NCBI RefSeq assembly: GCF_005860805.1
Contig: NZ_VCEJ01000010.1
Location: 1 to 50,772 of the forward strand
Direction: 5' to 3'
Source: Dyadobacter luticola
GTDB taxonomy: Bacteria > Bacteroidota > Bacteroidia > Cytophagales > Spirosomataceae
Length of the DNA stretch: 50,772 nucleotides
Shown here: piece after piece, positions 17,771 through 25,263 of the stretch
Numbering within the stretch: position 1 is the stretch's first letter
How the letters are laid out: each line of letters begins with the position of its first letter
The notes under the pieces: generated by a model
The model's database searches: none
The model's input: the letters and a program-made list of their open reading frames with translations, nothing else
Told to the model about the DNA's origin: nothing
Position numbers and translations under genes: made by a program

Positions 17771-18193
17771 ATGACACATACTAACTCCAATCCAAAGATC
17801 CATGAAGGCCGTAATTTGAAGAGATTCAGAGAGATGATGTCGGTAAAACAAGAGGCCCTCGCCTTTGAGCTTGGCGAAGACTGGAACCAACAGAAAGTCT
17901 CACTTCTTGAACAAAGAGAAAAGATTGATAATGATATTTTGGAGCAAGTTGCAGCGATTCTGAAAATCCCGGCTGAGGCGATTCGGAACTTTGATGAGCA
18001 GCAGGCAATCAACATTATTTCAAATAATACTTTTGATAATTGTGCTCAGCCAGCCTCGGTTTTCAACAACTCAACAATCCATCCAATCGACAAAATGATT
18101 CAGCTTCATGATGAGAAGATTGCTTTGTATGAGCGGATGTTGAAGGAGAAGGATGAGATGATGGGGCGGTTGGAGAAATTATTGCAGCGATGA
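17771..18193 (+). CDS. HTH protein with C-terminal coiled coil, copy 1 (accessory cassette)
   Basis: A 140-residue protein. Residues about 12-68 form an Xre-like helix-turn-helix (NLKRFREMM, ELGEDWNQQKVSLLEQRE); residues about 105-138 are a charged heptad-like coiled coil (KIALYERMLKEKDEMMGRLE) that probably dimerises. It is closely similar along its whole length to the gene at 49626-50051. The stop codon overlaps the ATG of the DUF1016 nuclease gene by 4 bp, so the two are coupled. It may be a regulator of its operon, or an antitoxin-like partner of the downstream nucleases; the sequence does not decide between these. Confidence 0.8.
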   Translation: MTHTNSNPKIHEGRNLKRFREMMSVKQEALAFELGEDWNQQKVSLLEQREKIDNDILEQVAAILKIPAEAIRNFDEQQAINIISNNTFDNCAQPASVFNNSTIHPIDKMIQLHDEKIALYERMLKEKDEMMGRLEKLLQR

Positions 18194-19233
18194 GTGCAAC
18201 CAACGTCCCGACAGCATCATTGATTCAGGATGTTGTTGAAATTTTACTGCTGGCTCGTCAAAAAGCTTATAGTGCGGTAAATAGTGAAATGGTGATAGCC
18301 TACTGGAAAATGGGCAGGCGCATCGTCGAGGAAGAGCAGCATGGAGAACAAAAAGCTGCGTATGGCGAGGCGATCTTGAAAACGCTTTCCGTGGCGCTGA
18401 CAGCCGAATTGGGAAAGGGATTTTCCTACGCCAATATTCGAAATTTCCGACAGTTTTACCTTACCTATCCTGATGAATCAATTTGCTACGCAGTGTGTAG
18501 CAAATTATCATGGAGCCACAACCGGCTGATAATGCGGATAGAAAATCCAGAAGCAAGAAAATATTATCTAAAAGAGTGCGCCGATCAAATGTGGAGTACA
18601 CGGACGTTGGAGCGCAACATCAATTCCCATTATTATCAGCGCTTGATTTCTTCTCAAACGAAGTCAGAGATCTTAATTCACAAGCAAGATTCCGATAAAA
18701 TTTTCGCGAAGGATTTTATAAAAGACCCTTACGTTTTCGAATTTCTAAATATTCCCGAGCCAGTAAATGTATTGGAGCAGGACATTGAAAAAGCATTAAT
18801 CGGAAACTTGCAGCAATTTTTACTCGAATTAGGAAAAGGATTTTCATTTGTAGGAAGACAATTCAGGATCAGTACAGAAACTAGTCATTTTTATATTGAT
18901 CTGGTTTTCTATAATTACCTTCTTAAATGTTTTATTCTTTTTGATTTGAAAACGGGAAAGTTGACGCATCAGGATACTGGGCAAATGGATATGTACATCC
19001 GCATGTTTGATGATCTGAAAAAACAGGCTGATGACAATCCTACAATCGGAATTATTCTTTGTACTGAAAAAGATGAAACGGTTGTAAAGTATAGTATTTT
19101 GAATGATAGCAAGCAATTGTTCGCTACCAAGTATATGCTTTATCTGCCGACTGAGGAAGAGTTAATTGCGGAGGTTGAGCGGGAGAGGCGGGCTCTTGAA
19201 ATACAGATGAAAGGAGACAAGCAGTTAAAATAA
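18190..19233 (+). CDS. DUF1016 (YhcG-like) PD-(D/E)XK nuclease domain protein
   Basis: A 347-residue protein. Residues 1-175 match the DUF1016 N-terminal domain (VVEILLLARQKAYSAVN, AYWKMGRRIVEEEQ, FSYANIRNFRQFYLTYP, LSWSHNRLIMRIE). The C-terminal half is a PD-(D/E)XK nuclease: FSFVGRQFRI, then the acidic YIDLVFYN and FILFDLKTGKL, which supply the metal ligands and catalytic Lys. Family members occur in type I restriction loci and other defence or mobile settings. Here it overlaps the HTH gene by 4 bp and is followed directly (no gap) by the putative RNase gene, forming a three-gene operon. DNA cleavage is expected from the family; the target is unknown. Confidence 0.88.
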   Translation: MSATNVPTASLIQDVVEILLLARQKAYSAVNSEMVIAYWKMGRRIVEEEQHGEQKAAYGEAILKTLSVALTAELGKGFSYANIRNFRQFYLTYPDESICYAVCSKLSWSHNRLIMRIENPEARKYYLKECADQMWSTRTLERNINSHYYQRLISSQTKSEILIHKQDSDKIFAKDFIKDPYVFEFLNIPEPVNVLEQDIEKALIGNLQQFLLELGKGFSFVGRQFRISTETSHFYIDLVFYNYLLKCFILFDLKTGKLTHQDTGQMDMYIRMFDDLKKQADDNPTIGIILCTEKDETVVKYSILNDSKQLFATKYMLYLPTEEELIAEVERERRALEIQMKGDKQLK

Positions 19234-20061
19234 ATGGAAGAAGATTCATTGCTAACGTTTGAGGAAATCGGCTTCATATTATATGATGCTACTGATCCTC
19301 AATATCAAATACCGAATCTACACCATCCGGGCATCAAAAAAACAGACATAATGCGGATTTCCCTGGATAAGCAGTTAATTCTATTTAATGGAGATGAGCA
19401 TACTGGGTATCAACACATCTACAAGCGTCATAATCCAATTAGGAAAGGCGCTACGTGGTCTGAAAGTGGCAGCATGACTGAAAGTACGAAGTTTAGCTTT
19501 TACCATCCACCGATATTTTACTATTTGATAATTGCAGAGGCGATCTATTGTCCAGAAAACCTAAACAAAGACAAAAACATTCGTCCCGACTATTTTGATC
19601 TCTATATAGGTATCTATATTGATGCGCAAAGTATTACAAATACTTACAGGCTGTTACTTTATAAGAACACAAGAATTATTCATAATCTCTTCCCGGAGCA
19701 AAAGGTATATCATAAATTTAAACTTGTTAAAGGGTTTAATTTAGCACAAGGTTTTACTGGATACACTCATGATGTGGTAAATATGAAGGTAACCTATGAA
19801 TTTAAATTTTTTGACTCGAAGTCAACTCCAAAAATAGATGTGTCAATCGAAACAGACATGTATCTAAAAACTGAGAAATGGATTTATGATATTTTAGACC
19901 ATAAAGGAAGTGTTATAAAAACTATTCAGTTTGCAAATTTCAGGAAAGACGAGTTTATTGACATGCACGATAGAGCCACAAATCTCACACACTTTGAAGA
20001 TCTCACTGAGCTTAAGAAATCGATTAAAAAAGAAATTGATGCATTAAACAAAATCCGATAA
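19234..20061 (+). CDS. Hypothetical protein with BECR-type RNase-like motif
   Basis: A 275-residue protein with no family I can name for certain. Around residues 55-66 it has EHTGYQHIYKRH, and around 137-157 TYRLLLYKNTRIIHNLFPEQ. The pattern 'G-x-x-HI-x-x-RH' followed by a strand and '-x-FP' is characteristic of barnase/EndoU/colicin E5-D/RelE-like (BECR) ribonucleases found in phage polyvalent proteins and toxins. The C-terminal third ends in a Lys/Glu-rich helix. The gene starts on the base after the nuclease stop codon, so it belongs to the same operon. It is visibly AT-richer than the surrounding cluster, consistent with transfer. RNase activity is inference from motif only. Confidence 0.6.
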   Translation: MEEDSLLTFEEIGFILYDATDPQYQIPNLHHPGIKKTDIMRISLDKQLILFNGDEHTGYQHIYKRHNPIRKGATWSESGSMTESTKFSFYHPPIFYYLIIAEAIYCPENLNKDKNIRPDYFDLYIGIYIDAQSITNTYRLLLYKNTRIIHNLFPEQKVYHKFKLVKGFNLAQGFTGYTHDVVNMKVTYEFKFFDSKSTPKIDVSIETDMYLKTEKWIYDILDHKGSVIKTIQFANFRKDEFIDMHDRATNLTHFEDLTELKKSIKKEIDALNKIR

Positions 20062-20091
20062 AGGGTGTATATATAAGGCAAGTAATCGGAA

Positions 20092-20290
20092 TCACCCCAC
20101 CCTAACCCCAATCAACTCAACCCCCAAAACCTCCTCAATCCGAACAATCGTCTCAATCGTAAAATTACTAGTCTCCTTAACCCAGGAACTCACTGTCTGG
20201 GGCGTTACCTTCAATTTCTCTGCTAAATCCTTTTTCAGTCATACCGAGCTTTCGCAATTGGTCAAGGCAAGTTTCGCCTCTTTCACATCA
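20092..20290 (-). pseudogene. Frameshifted Xre/HTH regulator gene
   Basis: Read on the minus strand, three frames join into one HTH protein: FLAKIDVKEAKLAL, then DQLRKLGMTEK, then KDLAEKLKVTPQTVSSWVKE continuing to IVRIEEVLGVELIGVRVG and a TGA at 20092-20094. The middle of this is a clear helix-turn-helix. Two frameshifts, near 20266 and 20230, break it, so it is a pseudogene unless both are sequencing errors. Its upstream end lies beside the Phd/YoeB operon, divergent from it. It may have been an antitoxin or regulator of the accessory region. Confidence 0.65.
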
Positions 20291-20293
20291 ATT

Positions 20294-20347
20294 TTTGCCA
20301 AAAAATTCCAAAAACTACCTATCTTCGTGTACACAAATTCGTACACC
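20294..20347 (+). promoter_or_regulatory. Promoter and palindromic operator of the Phd/YoeB pair
   Basis: TTTG at 20294-20297 and TATCTTCG at 20320-20327 (one mismatch to TAnnTTTG) form a Bacteroidetes-type promoter with 22-bp spacing. Directly after it, GTGTACAC (20327-20334) and GTACAC (20341-20346) form an inverted repeat whose GTAC cores start 12 bp apart, ending 2 bp before the antitoxin ATG. Toxin-antitoxin operons of this type repress themselves, and this is where the Phd-type protein would bind. Confidence 0.5.
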
Positions 20348-20348
20348 C

Positions 20349-20609
20349 ATGAGAATTATAACTGCCAGGGAATTTCGGGGGAAGCAGAAGGATTATCTGG
20401 ATCTGGCCGAGAAGGAACGGGTGATCATTCACCGGGGAAAGAATAAAAAGTCAGTTTTACTCACGCCCATTGATGAAAGTACTGAAACTGATGTCTTTTT
20501 TTCTGACCCGCAAATGTTAAATGCCATTAAAGAAGGCATCCAGGACGTGAAGGCTGGAAGAGTGACTTCCATTCGCGACCTTAAAAATATATGGGCAGAT
20601 ATTCTGTAA
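20349..20609 (+). CDS. Type II antitoxin, Phd/YefM family
   Basis: An 86-residue antitoxin. The ATG at 20349 gives the standard Phd/YefM start MRIITAREFRGKQKDYLDLA with the conserved basic residues (VIIHRGKNKKSVLL) that bind DNA as a dimer; the C-terminal half (DPQMLNAIKEGIQDVKAG) is the usual helix that wraps the toxin. It overlaps the toxin gene by 19 bp. An earlier in-frame ATG at 20295 would add a basic, unrelated tail that runs through the operator, so it is not used. The protein neutralises the toxin encoded next and represses the operon. Confidence 0.9.
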   Translation: MRIITAREFRGKQKDYLDLAEKERVIIHRGKNKKSVLLTPIDESTETDVFFSDPQMLNAIKEGIQDVKAGRVTSIRDLKNIWADIL

Positions 20610-20872
20610 CCGTCACTGACAAAGCAAAAAAAGACCTTTCCTACCTACATAAATCTGGCGGCAAGTCACTGTTAAAACGTATTGAACGCATTTTCGAAGA
20701 ACTTGGTGAAAATCCGTATAGCGGAATCGGCAAGCCCGAGCAGCTCAAAAACAATCTTGCCGGATTATGGTCGAGGCGCATTGATAAGAAGCATCGCCTG
20801 GTTTATCAGATCATTGAACAAACTGTTACCGTCGTTGTAATTGCCGCAAGAGGACATTATGACGATAAGTAG
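20591..20872 (+). CDS. Type II toxin, YoeB/Txe family mRNA interferase
   Basis: A 93-residue RelE-fold toxin of the YoeB/Txe group, which cleaves mRNA in the ribosomal A site. The expected catalytic residues are present: Glu50 in GKPEQLKNNL, Arg69 in KKHRLVY, and His89-Tyr90 in the C-terminal ARGHY. Length is normal, and nothing is missing, so the toxin should be active. It overlaps the antitoxin gene by 19 bp. The pair forms the right edge of the accessory insertion that separates the two molybdenum hydroxylase operons. Confidence 0.93.
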   Translation: MGRYSVTVTDKAKKDLSYLHKSGGKSLLKRIERIFEELGENPYSGIGKPEQLKNNLAGLWSRRIDKKHRLVYQIIEQTVTVVVIAARGHYDDK

Positions 20873-20951
20873 TCTGCATATGAATCGAATCACGCAACCC
20901 TAACTGGATTCCAGCTTTGCATTAGCACCTAGTATGCCTCAATAAGCGCCT

Positions 20952-20983
20952 GGACGAGTAGCCCCAAGGCAGACGACTCGTCC
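20952..20983. terminator. Stem-loop between toxin gene and hydroxylase operon 2
   Basis: GGACGAGT (20952-20959) and ACTCGTCC (20976-20983) form a perfect 8-bp stem with a 16-base loop, just 3' of the convergent molybdenum hydroxylase large subunit gene (ending at 20995). It probably marks the end of that operon; no U-run follows. Confidence 0.45.
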
Positions 20984-20994
20984 AAGACCTCTGA

Positions 20995-23220
20995 TTAAGC
21001 CTCCTGCATCACCTTATCCGGCGTGATCGGCAGCTGCCTGATCCGTTTCCCCGTCGCATTAAAAACCGCATTCGCAACCGCGGCCGAAAAGCCGATCAAT
21101 GCGATTTCACCCATGCCTTTTGCGCCCATCGGGTTGATGATCGGGTCGGGTTTGTCGATGAAGATGGTTTCGATTGCGGGGACGTCGGCGTGGACTGCTA
21201 CGTGGTAATCGGCAAAATTGTTGTTGACAAACCTGCCGTAGCGATGATCAATGATGGCTTCTTCCGTCAGCGCCATTCCGATGCCGCCGGTCACGCCGCC
21301 GATCATTTGGCTGGCTGCTGTTTTTGGGCTGACAATGCGACCTGAGTCGGCTACGCTGACGGCTTTTGTCACCCGGACAGCACCTGTGAGCGCATTCACT
21401 TTCACCTTCACAAAATGCACGGAGAAAGAGTACATCGAGTATTTTTCAAGCTCCGCACTCCCTTTCGAGTCGGCAGTTTGGGCGATGGAAGGCAGGTTAT
21501 TGGCTTTTAATAATTCCGTTATCGCTACCTTTTTTGAAGAGTCATTTGAAATAAAAACATTGCCATTTTCTATTGAAAGATCAGCGGCTTTACTGCCTGC
21601 CAGTGGCGCGCCTGCTTTTGTCGCCAGTTCAAAAAGGTCATTTTTGATTTTTGTACAAGTATCGAAAACGGCAGAGCCTACCGCGGATACAATCGCAGAC
21701 CCACCCTGACTTGGCGCTTTGGGTAGCGACGTGTCGCCGTACTCGACCTTGATGCGCTCGAAAGGAATGTCCAGCACATTGTGCGCAATCATGGTCAGGG
21801 CCGTGCCTGTGCCCGGACCGATGTCGGTCACCGCGCTTTGCACCACCAGCGATCCGTCTGCATTGAGCACCACTCTGGCCGACGCTTCCCATCTGAATGC
21901 ATTGAAAACGCCTGTGCTCATGCCATAGCCTGCGAGCCAGTTGTCTTCCTTGCTTTTGCCGGGCTCGTTTTTCCGGTCCTTCCAGCCGATCGCCTCTGCG
22001 CCGCGCTCGTAGGCTTCTTTTAAATGTTTGCTTGAATACGGCCGGTTATGTTCGGGATCGGTTTCCGAATAGTTTTTAAGCCTGAATTCAATCGGGTCCA
22101 TGTTCAGCTTGTGCGCCATTTCGTCCATGGCCGATTCCAATGCAAATGCACCGGTCGCTTCTCCCGGGCCGCGCATCCAGATGGGCACACTGCGGTCGAG
22201 GCGCACGAGGCGGTAGCGTGTACTTACATTCGGACAGTCGTACATAAACTTCGTCATATTGACGGTCGCCTCCGTAAAGTCTTCGTATTTAGCTGTTTCT
22301 GCCGTGGCTGCGTGATGAATGGAGACGAGCTTACCGTTTTTGTCAGCGCCCATTTGAATGGACTGCGCCGTATAAGGCCGGTGGCCGACCATGGTGAACA
22401 TCTGGCTGCGGTGCATCACCAGCTTCACCGGACGACCTACTTTTTTGGCGATGGCCACGGTTGCGGTTTCCTGCGGCCAGGTGCGTAATCCCATTCCGAA
22501 ACCGCCTCCCATAAATTCGGTATGTACATGGATGTTTTTGGGGTCCAGTTTAAATGCCTGTGCCATAGCCTGCTGGGTTGAATTGACGCCCTGCGTTTTA
22601 GCGTAGACCATCAGCTGGTCCGCGCCCGTCCAATGCGCAATAATCCCGTGCAGTTCCATAGGATTATGCACTTCAATGGGGATTGTATATTCAGATTCGA
22701 GCTGTACCGGAGCTGATTCGAAGGCTTTTGCATCGCCCCGCGCGTAATCGCCTCCCCGGGGCGTGATCTCGTCTTTTTTATGTTTTTCAAGATCCGTCCG
22801 GGTCGTTTGCTTGCTGTAAGTGGCTTTTACCAATGACGCAGCGTAAGTCGCACGTTCGAAGGTATCCGCAACAACCATGGCGATAGGCTGGCCGTCGAAC
22901 AGAATTTTGGGACTGCTGAGAATGCGGTATTTTTCTTCGGTATCAGGCTTGGGCGGTGGGCCGTCGGCCTGCTTGCTTGCCGGCCCATCCCAACCAGGGA
23001 TAGGCGGCATGTTTTGGTGGGTAAATACGCCCAGCACGCCGGGAGCGCCCTGCGCTTTTTTGGTATCTACACTGGTGATGGTTCCGCGTGCAATCGTGCT
23101 GCCGACAATCACACAGTAGGTCATATTGGGAATAGCAAAGTCAGCAAAGTATTTGGCGCCGCCGGTTACTTTCATTCGCCCGTCGACCCGGTCAAGCGGT
23201 GGATTTTTTTCGTTTTTCAT
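20995..23220 (-). CDS. Molybdenum hydroxylase large subunit, PaoC-like (copy 2)
   Basis: A 741-residue molybdopterin-binding subunit, paralogous to the product of 10529-12727. It opens with DRVDGRMKVTGGAKYFADF, has GGGFGMG in the Moco site and GMGEIALIG with the catalytic Glu near the C-terminus. Substrate-pocket segments differ from copy 1 (for example the repeated GATGAFALESA region is kept but many loops differ), so the two enzymes probably handle different aldehydes or heteroaromatics. It is the last gene of the second three-gene operon, 2 bp after the FAD subunit gene. Periplasmic location is inferred from the Tat signal of its small subunit. Confidence 0.92.
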   Translation of the reverse strand: MKNEKNPPLDRVDGRMKVTGGAKYFADFAIPNMTYCVIVGSTIARGTITSVDTKKAQGAPGVLGVFTHQNMPPIPGWDGPASKQADGPPPKPDTEEKYRILSSPKILFDGQPIAMVVADTFERATYAASLVKATYSKQTTRTDLEKHKKDEITPRGGDYARGDAKAFESAPVQLESEYTIPIEVHNPMELHGIIAHWTGADQLMVYAKTQGVNSTQQAMAQAFKLDPKNIHVHTEFMGGGFGMGLRTWPQETATVAIAKKVGRPVKLVMHRSQMFTMVGHRPYTAQSIQMGADKNGKLVSIHHAATAETAKYEDFTEATVNMTKFMYDCPNVSTRYRLVRLDRSVPIWMRGPGEATGAFALESAMDEMAHKLNMDPIEFRLKNYSETDPEHNRPYSSKHLKEAYERGAEAIGWKDRKNEPGKSKEDNWLAGYGMSTGVFNAFRWEASARVVLNADGSLVVQSAVTDIGPGTGTALTMIAHNVLDIPFERIKVEYGDTSLPKAPSQGGSAIVSAVGSAVFDTCTKIKNDLFELATKAGAPLAGSKAADLSIENGNVFISNDSSKKVAITELLKANNLPSIAQTADSKGSAELEKYSMYSFSVHFVKVKVNALTGAVRVTKAVSVADSGRIVSPKTAASQMIGGVTGGIGMALTEEAIIDHRYGRFVNNNFADYHVAVHADVPAIETIFIDKPDPIINPMGAKGMGEIALIGFSAAVANAVFNATGKRIRQLPITPDKVMQEA

Positions 23221-23222
23221 GA

Positions 23223-24242
23223 TCAGACGGTTTGCGTAGCGATTTGAAGTGCTTCGATGATGGAATTGGGGGCCAGGGTTAGTTTGAAATCATTTTCCCC
23301 ATAACCTTTCGCGCCCTGCATAGCGAGCGTGGCGGCTTGTTTGAAATTTTCCAGGGTTGCTTCCTTCCCTTTCAGATAACGCTCCGCCTCTTTTAACCGC
23401 CAGGGTTTATGTGCCACCCCGCCCATGGCCAGCCTGATATCCTGAATGGTTTTCCCCTTCATATCGGCAGCCACACCCACCGACACCAGCGCGAATGCAT
23501 AGGAAGTCCTGTCACGCACTTTGAGATAATGTGCGTATTTGCCCAATTCATTCTTTGGTATATCTACAGAGAGGATTAACTCCCCCGGGAGCAGCGTGTT
23601 ATCCTTCTGAGGAGCATCACCTGGCAGGCGATGGAATTCGGCAAAATGAATGCTGCGGTTTCCTTTCGGCCCGGTCACATTGACTGTCGCGTCTAATGCT
23701 GCCAGCGCAATGCACATATCGCTGGGGTGTACGGCTATGCATTTTTCGGAAGTTCCGAAAATCGCATGCATCCGGTTGACACCGCCGATCGCACCACAAC
23801 CCGCCGGCCCGTTGGGCTGGCCCTTAGATGGTCCCGACTGTACCGGACCGCGTTTATTACAAGGCATCGAATGATCATAAAAATACGGACAGCGTGTGCG
23901 CTGCATCATATTCCCCCCCACCGTCGCCATATTTCGAAGCTGGGCAGAAGCGCCGGCGTTCAAGGCCATTGATAACAATGGTAAATGTTTTTTAATCAGC
24001 GGGTGATCGGCCACCGCCGAGTTTTTCGCCATCGCTCCAATGCGGATACCCGACGCAGTTTCTTCAATCGTCGCCAGGGGCAAACGGTTAATATCAACGA
24101 GCCGTTCAGGAATGACCACTTCCCTTTTGACAAGATCAATCAGATTTGTTCCACCGGCCAGAAAATAAGCACCGCTCTCTTTTGAAACGGCCAATACTGC
24201 CGCCTGGGGCGTGTTTGCACGCGTGAATTGAAATGGGTTCAT
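23223..24242 (-). CDS. FAD-binding subunit of molybdenum hydroxylase, PaoB-like (copy 2)
   Basis: A 339-residue FAD subunit with FLAGGTNLIDLVK near residue 30 and the same Cys insert as copy 1 (QRTRCPYFYD, PCNKR), but with about 16 extra residues rich in Gly, Pro and Ser before the last Cys (PAGCGAIGG). The insert normally holds a 4Fe-4S cluster in PaoB. The extra loop is the clearest structural difference between the paralogues. The start codon overlaps the stop of the 2Fe-2S gene by 4 bp, and the large subunit gene follows after 2 bp, so translation is coupled. Confidence 0.92.
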   Translation of the reverse strand: MNPFQFTRANTPQAAVLAVSKESGAYFLAGGTNLIDLVKREVVIPERLVDINRLPLATIEETASGIRIGAMAKNSAVADHPLIKKHLPLLSMALNAGASAQLRNMATVGGNMMQRTRCPYFYDHSMPCNKRGPVQSGPSKGQPNGPAGCGAIGGVNRMHAIFGTSEKCIAVHPSDMCIALAALDATVNVTGPKGNRSIHFAEFHRLPGDAPQKDNTLLPGELILSVDIPKNELGKYAHYLKVRDRTSYAFALVSVGVAADMKGKTIQDIRLAMGGVAHKPWRLKEAERYLKGKEATLENFKQAATLAMQGAKGYGENDFKLTLAPNSIIEALQIATQTV

Positions 24243-24871
24243 ATCCGGCCTCCTTTCGATTTAACTTCCATGATCGCTTCCACAATGTTCGCATAAGCTC
24301 CGCAGCGGCAGATATTCCCACTCATATATTCCCGCACTTCGTCGGGCGAATTGGCATGTCCTTCGTTAATGCAGGCCACAGCCGACATAATTTGTCCGGG
24401 TGTGCAATAGCCGCATTGAAATCCATCGTGTTTGATAAACGCTTCCTGCATGGGATGGAGCTTGTCGACACTACCCAATCCTTCAATTGTGGTGACTTTG
24501 CTGCCTTCCGTGGTAAGTGCCAATGTAAGACAGGAATTAACGCGCTGACCATCGACATGCACCGTGCAGGCCCCGCACTGACCGTGATCGCAGCCTTTTT
24601 TGGTACCGGTGAGACTTAACTGTTCACGAAGCAAGTCCAGCAGCGTCACGCGCGGCTCTACGGACAATTGCTGCGCAACACCATTGACCTCCACACGAAG
24701 CGGCTGCTGTTCAAATGCAACTGCCACTTTTTCATCCAGCCCCTTCTCCACGGCGTGAACCGCAGCGGGCGGCGTGAGCGCAAAGGCAGCGAGCACGGAC
24801 GATTGTTTCAGGAATGCACGCCGCGATGCACCCGTGCTTTCCGGCTCTCCGGCATTATTTTCGTTCTCCAT
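24239..24871 (-). CDS. 2Fe-2S subunit of molybdenum hydroxylase with Tat signal, PaoA-like (copy 2)
   Basis: A 210-residue small subunit with twin arginines (GASRRAFLKQSSVLAAFAL) followed by a hydrophobic stretch, so Tat export is expected. Both iron-sulfur sites are complete: KKGCDHGQCGACTV with NSCL, and QCGYCTPGQ with ICRCGAY. It is the first gene of operon 2. The upstream region to the divergent LysR gene is 392 bp and holds operator B with its -7 box; that promoter would give an unusually long leader of about 240 nt. Confidence 0.92.
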   Translation of the reverse strand: MENENNAGEPESTGASRRAFLKQSSVLAAFALTPPAAVHAVEKGLDEKVAVAFEQQPLRVEVNGVAQQLSVEPRVTLLDLLREQLSLTGTKKGCDHGQCGACTVHVDGQRVNSCLTLALTTEGSKVTTIEGLGSVDKLHPMQEAFIKHDGFQCGYCTPGQIMSAVACINEGHANSPDEVREYMSGNICRCGAYANIVEAIMEVKSKGGRI

Positions 24872-25114
24872 GGTGATCTTGATAATATAAATACAGCTCT
24901 GAATGTGATCAGTGAATGTTATTGCACTGGTACTAAAATCATGCTAATGCTTTGTCTTGTTAAGCCCTTACATTGATCTTCTTTACACGCTTCCAGCATC
25001 GGAAGTACTGCCATAAAACTGAGAGAGTTAAATACTTTTTTCAGAAATCTAATCGGTTCATTGCGCTTGTTGTTCGTTTAGTTTGATGGATGATAGAATT
25101 GGGTTTACGTAAGG

Positions 25115-25180
25115 TAAAAGTAGAGACGGGAAAACGCCAGCCAATAATGATAATCAAACCATTCGCTATGAATATCAAAT
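25115..25180 (-). promoter_or_regulatory. AraC-type operator B plus -7 box upstream of hydroxylase operon 2
   Basis: Half-sites TGATAATCAAAC (25148) and TGAATATCAAAT (25169) start 21 bp apart on the plus strand. On the minus strand TACTTTTA at 25122-25115, one mismatch from TAnnTTTG, lies 26 bp from the proximal half-site, the same spacing as sites C, D and E. Orientation matches the minus-strand hydroxylase operon; the site also lies 84 bp upstream of the LysR start and might affect that gene too. Confidence 0.65.
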
Positions 25181-25263
25181 AGAACCTACAAACGGCACGC
25201 GGCGAATGGTTTGCCTGATGAATTAACCTGCATATTTGTAAGGCATATATTTCAAATATCCAA

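Noticed and set aside
25148..25180. Operator B as a LysR-type site
   Set aside because: LysR boxes are T-N11-A inverted repeats; this is a direct repeat with 21-bp spacing shared with sites that have no LysR gene nearby.
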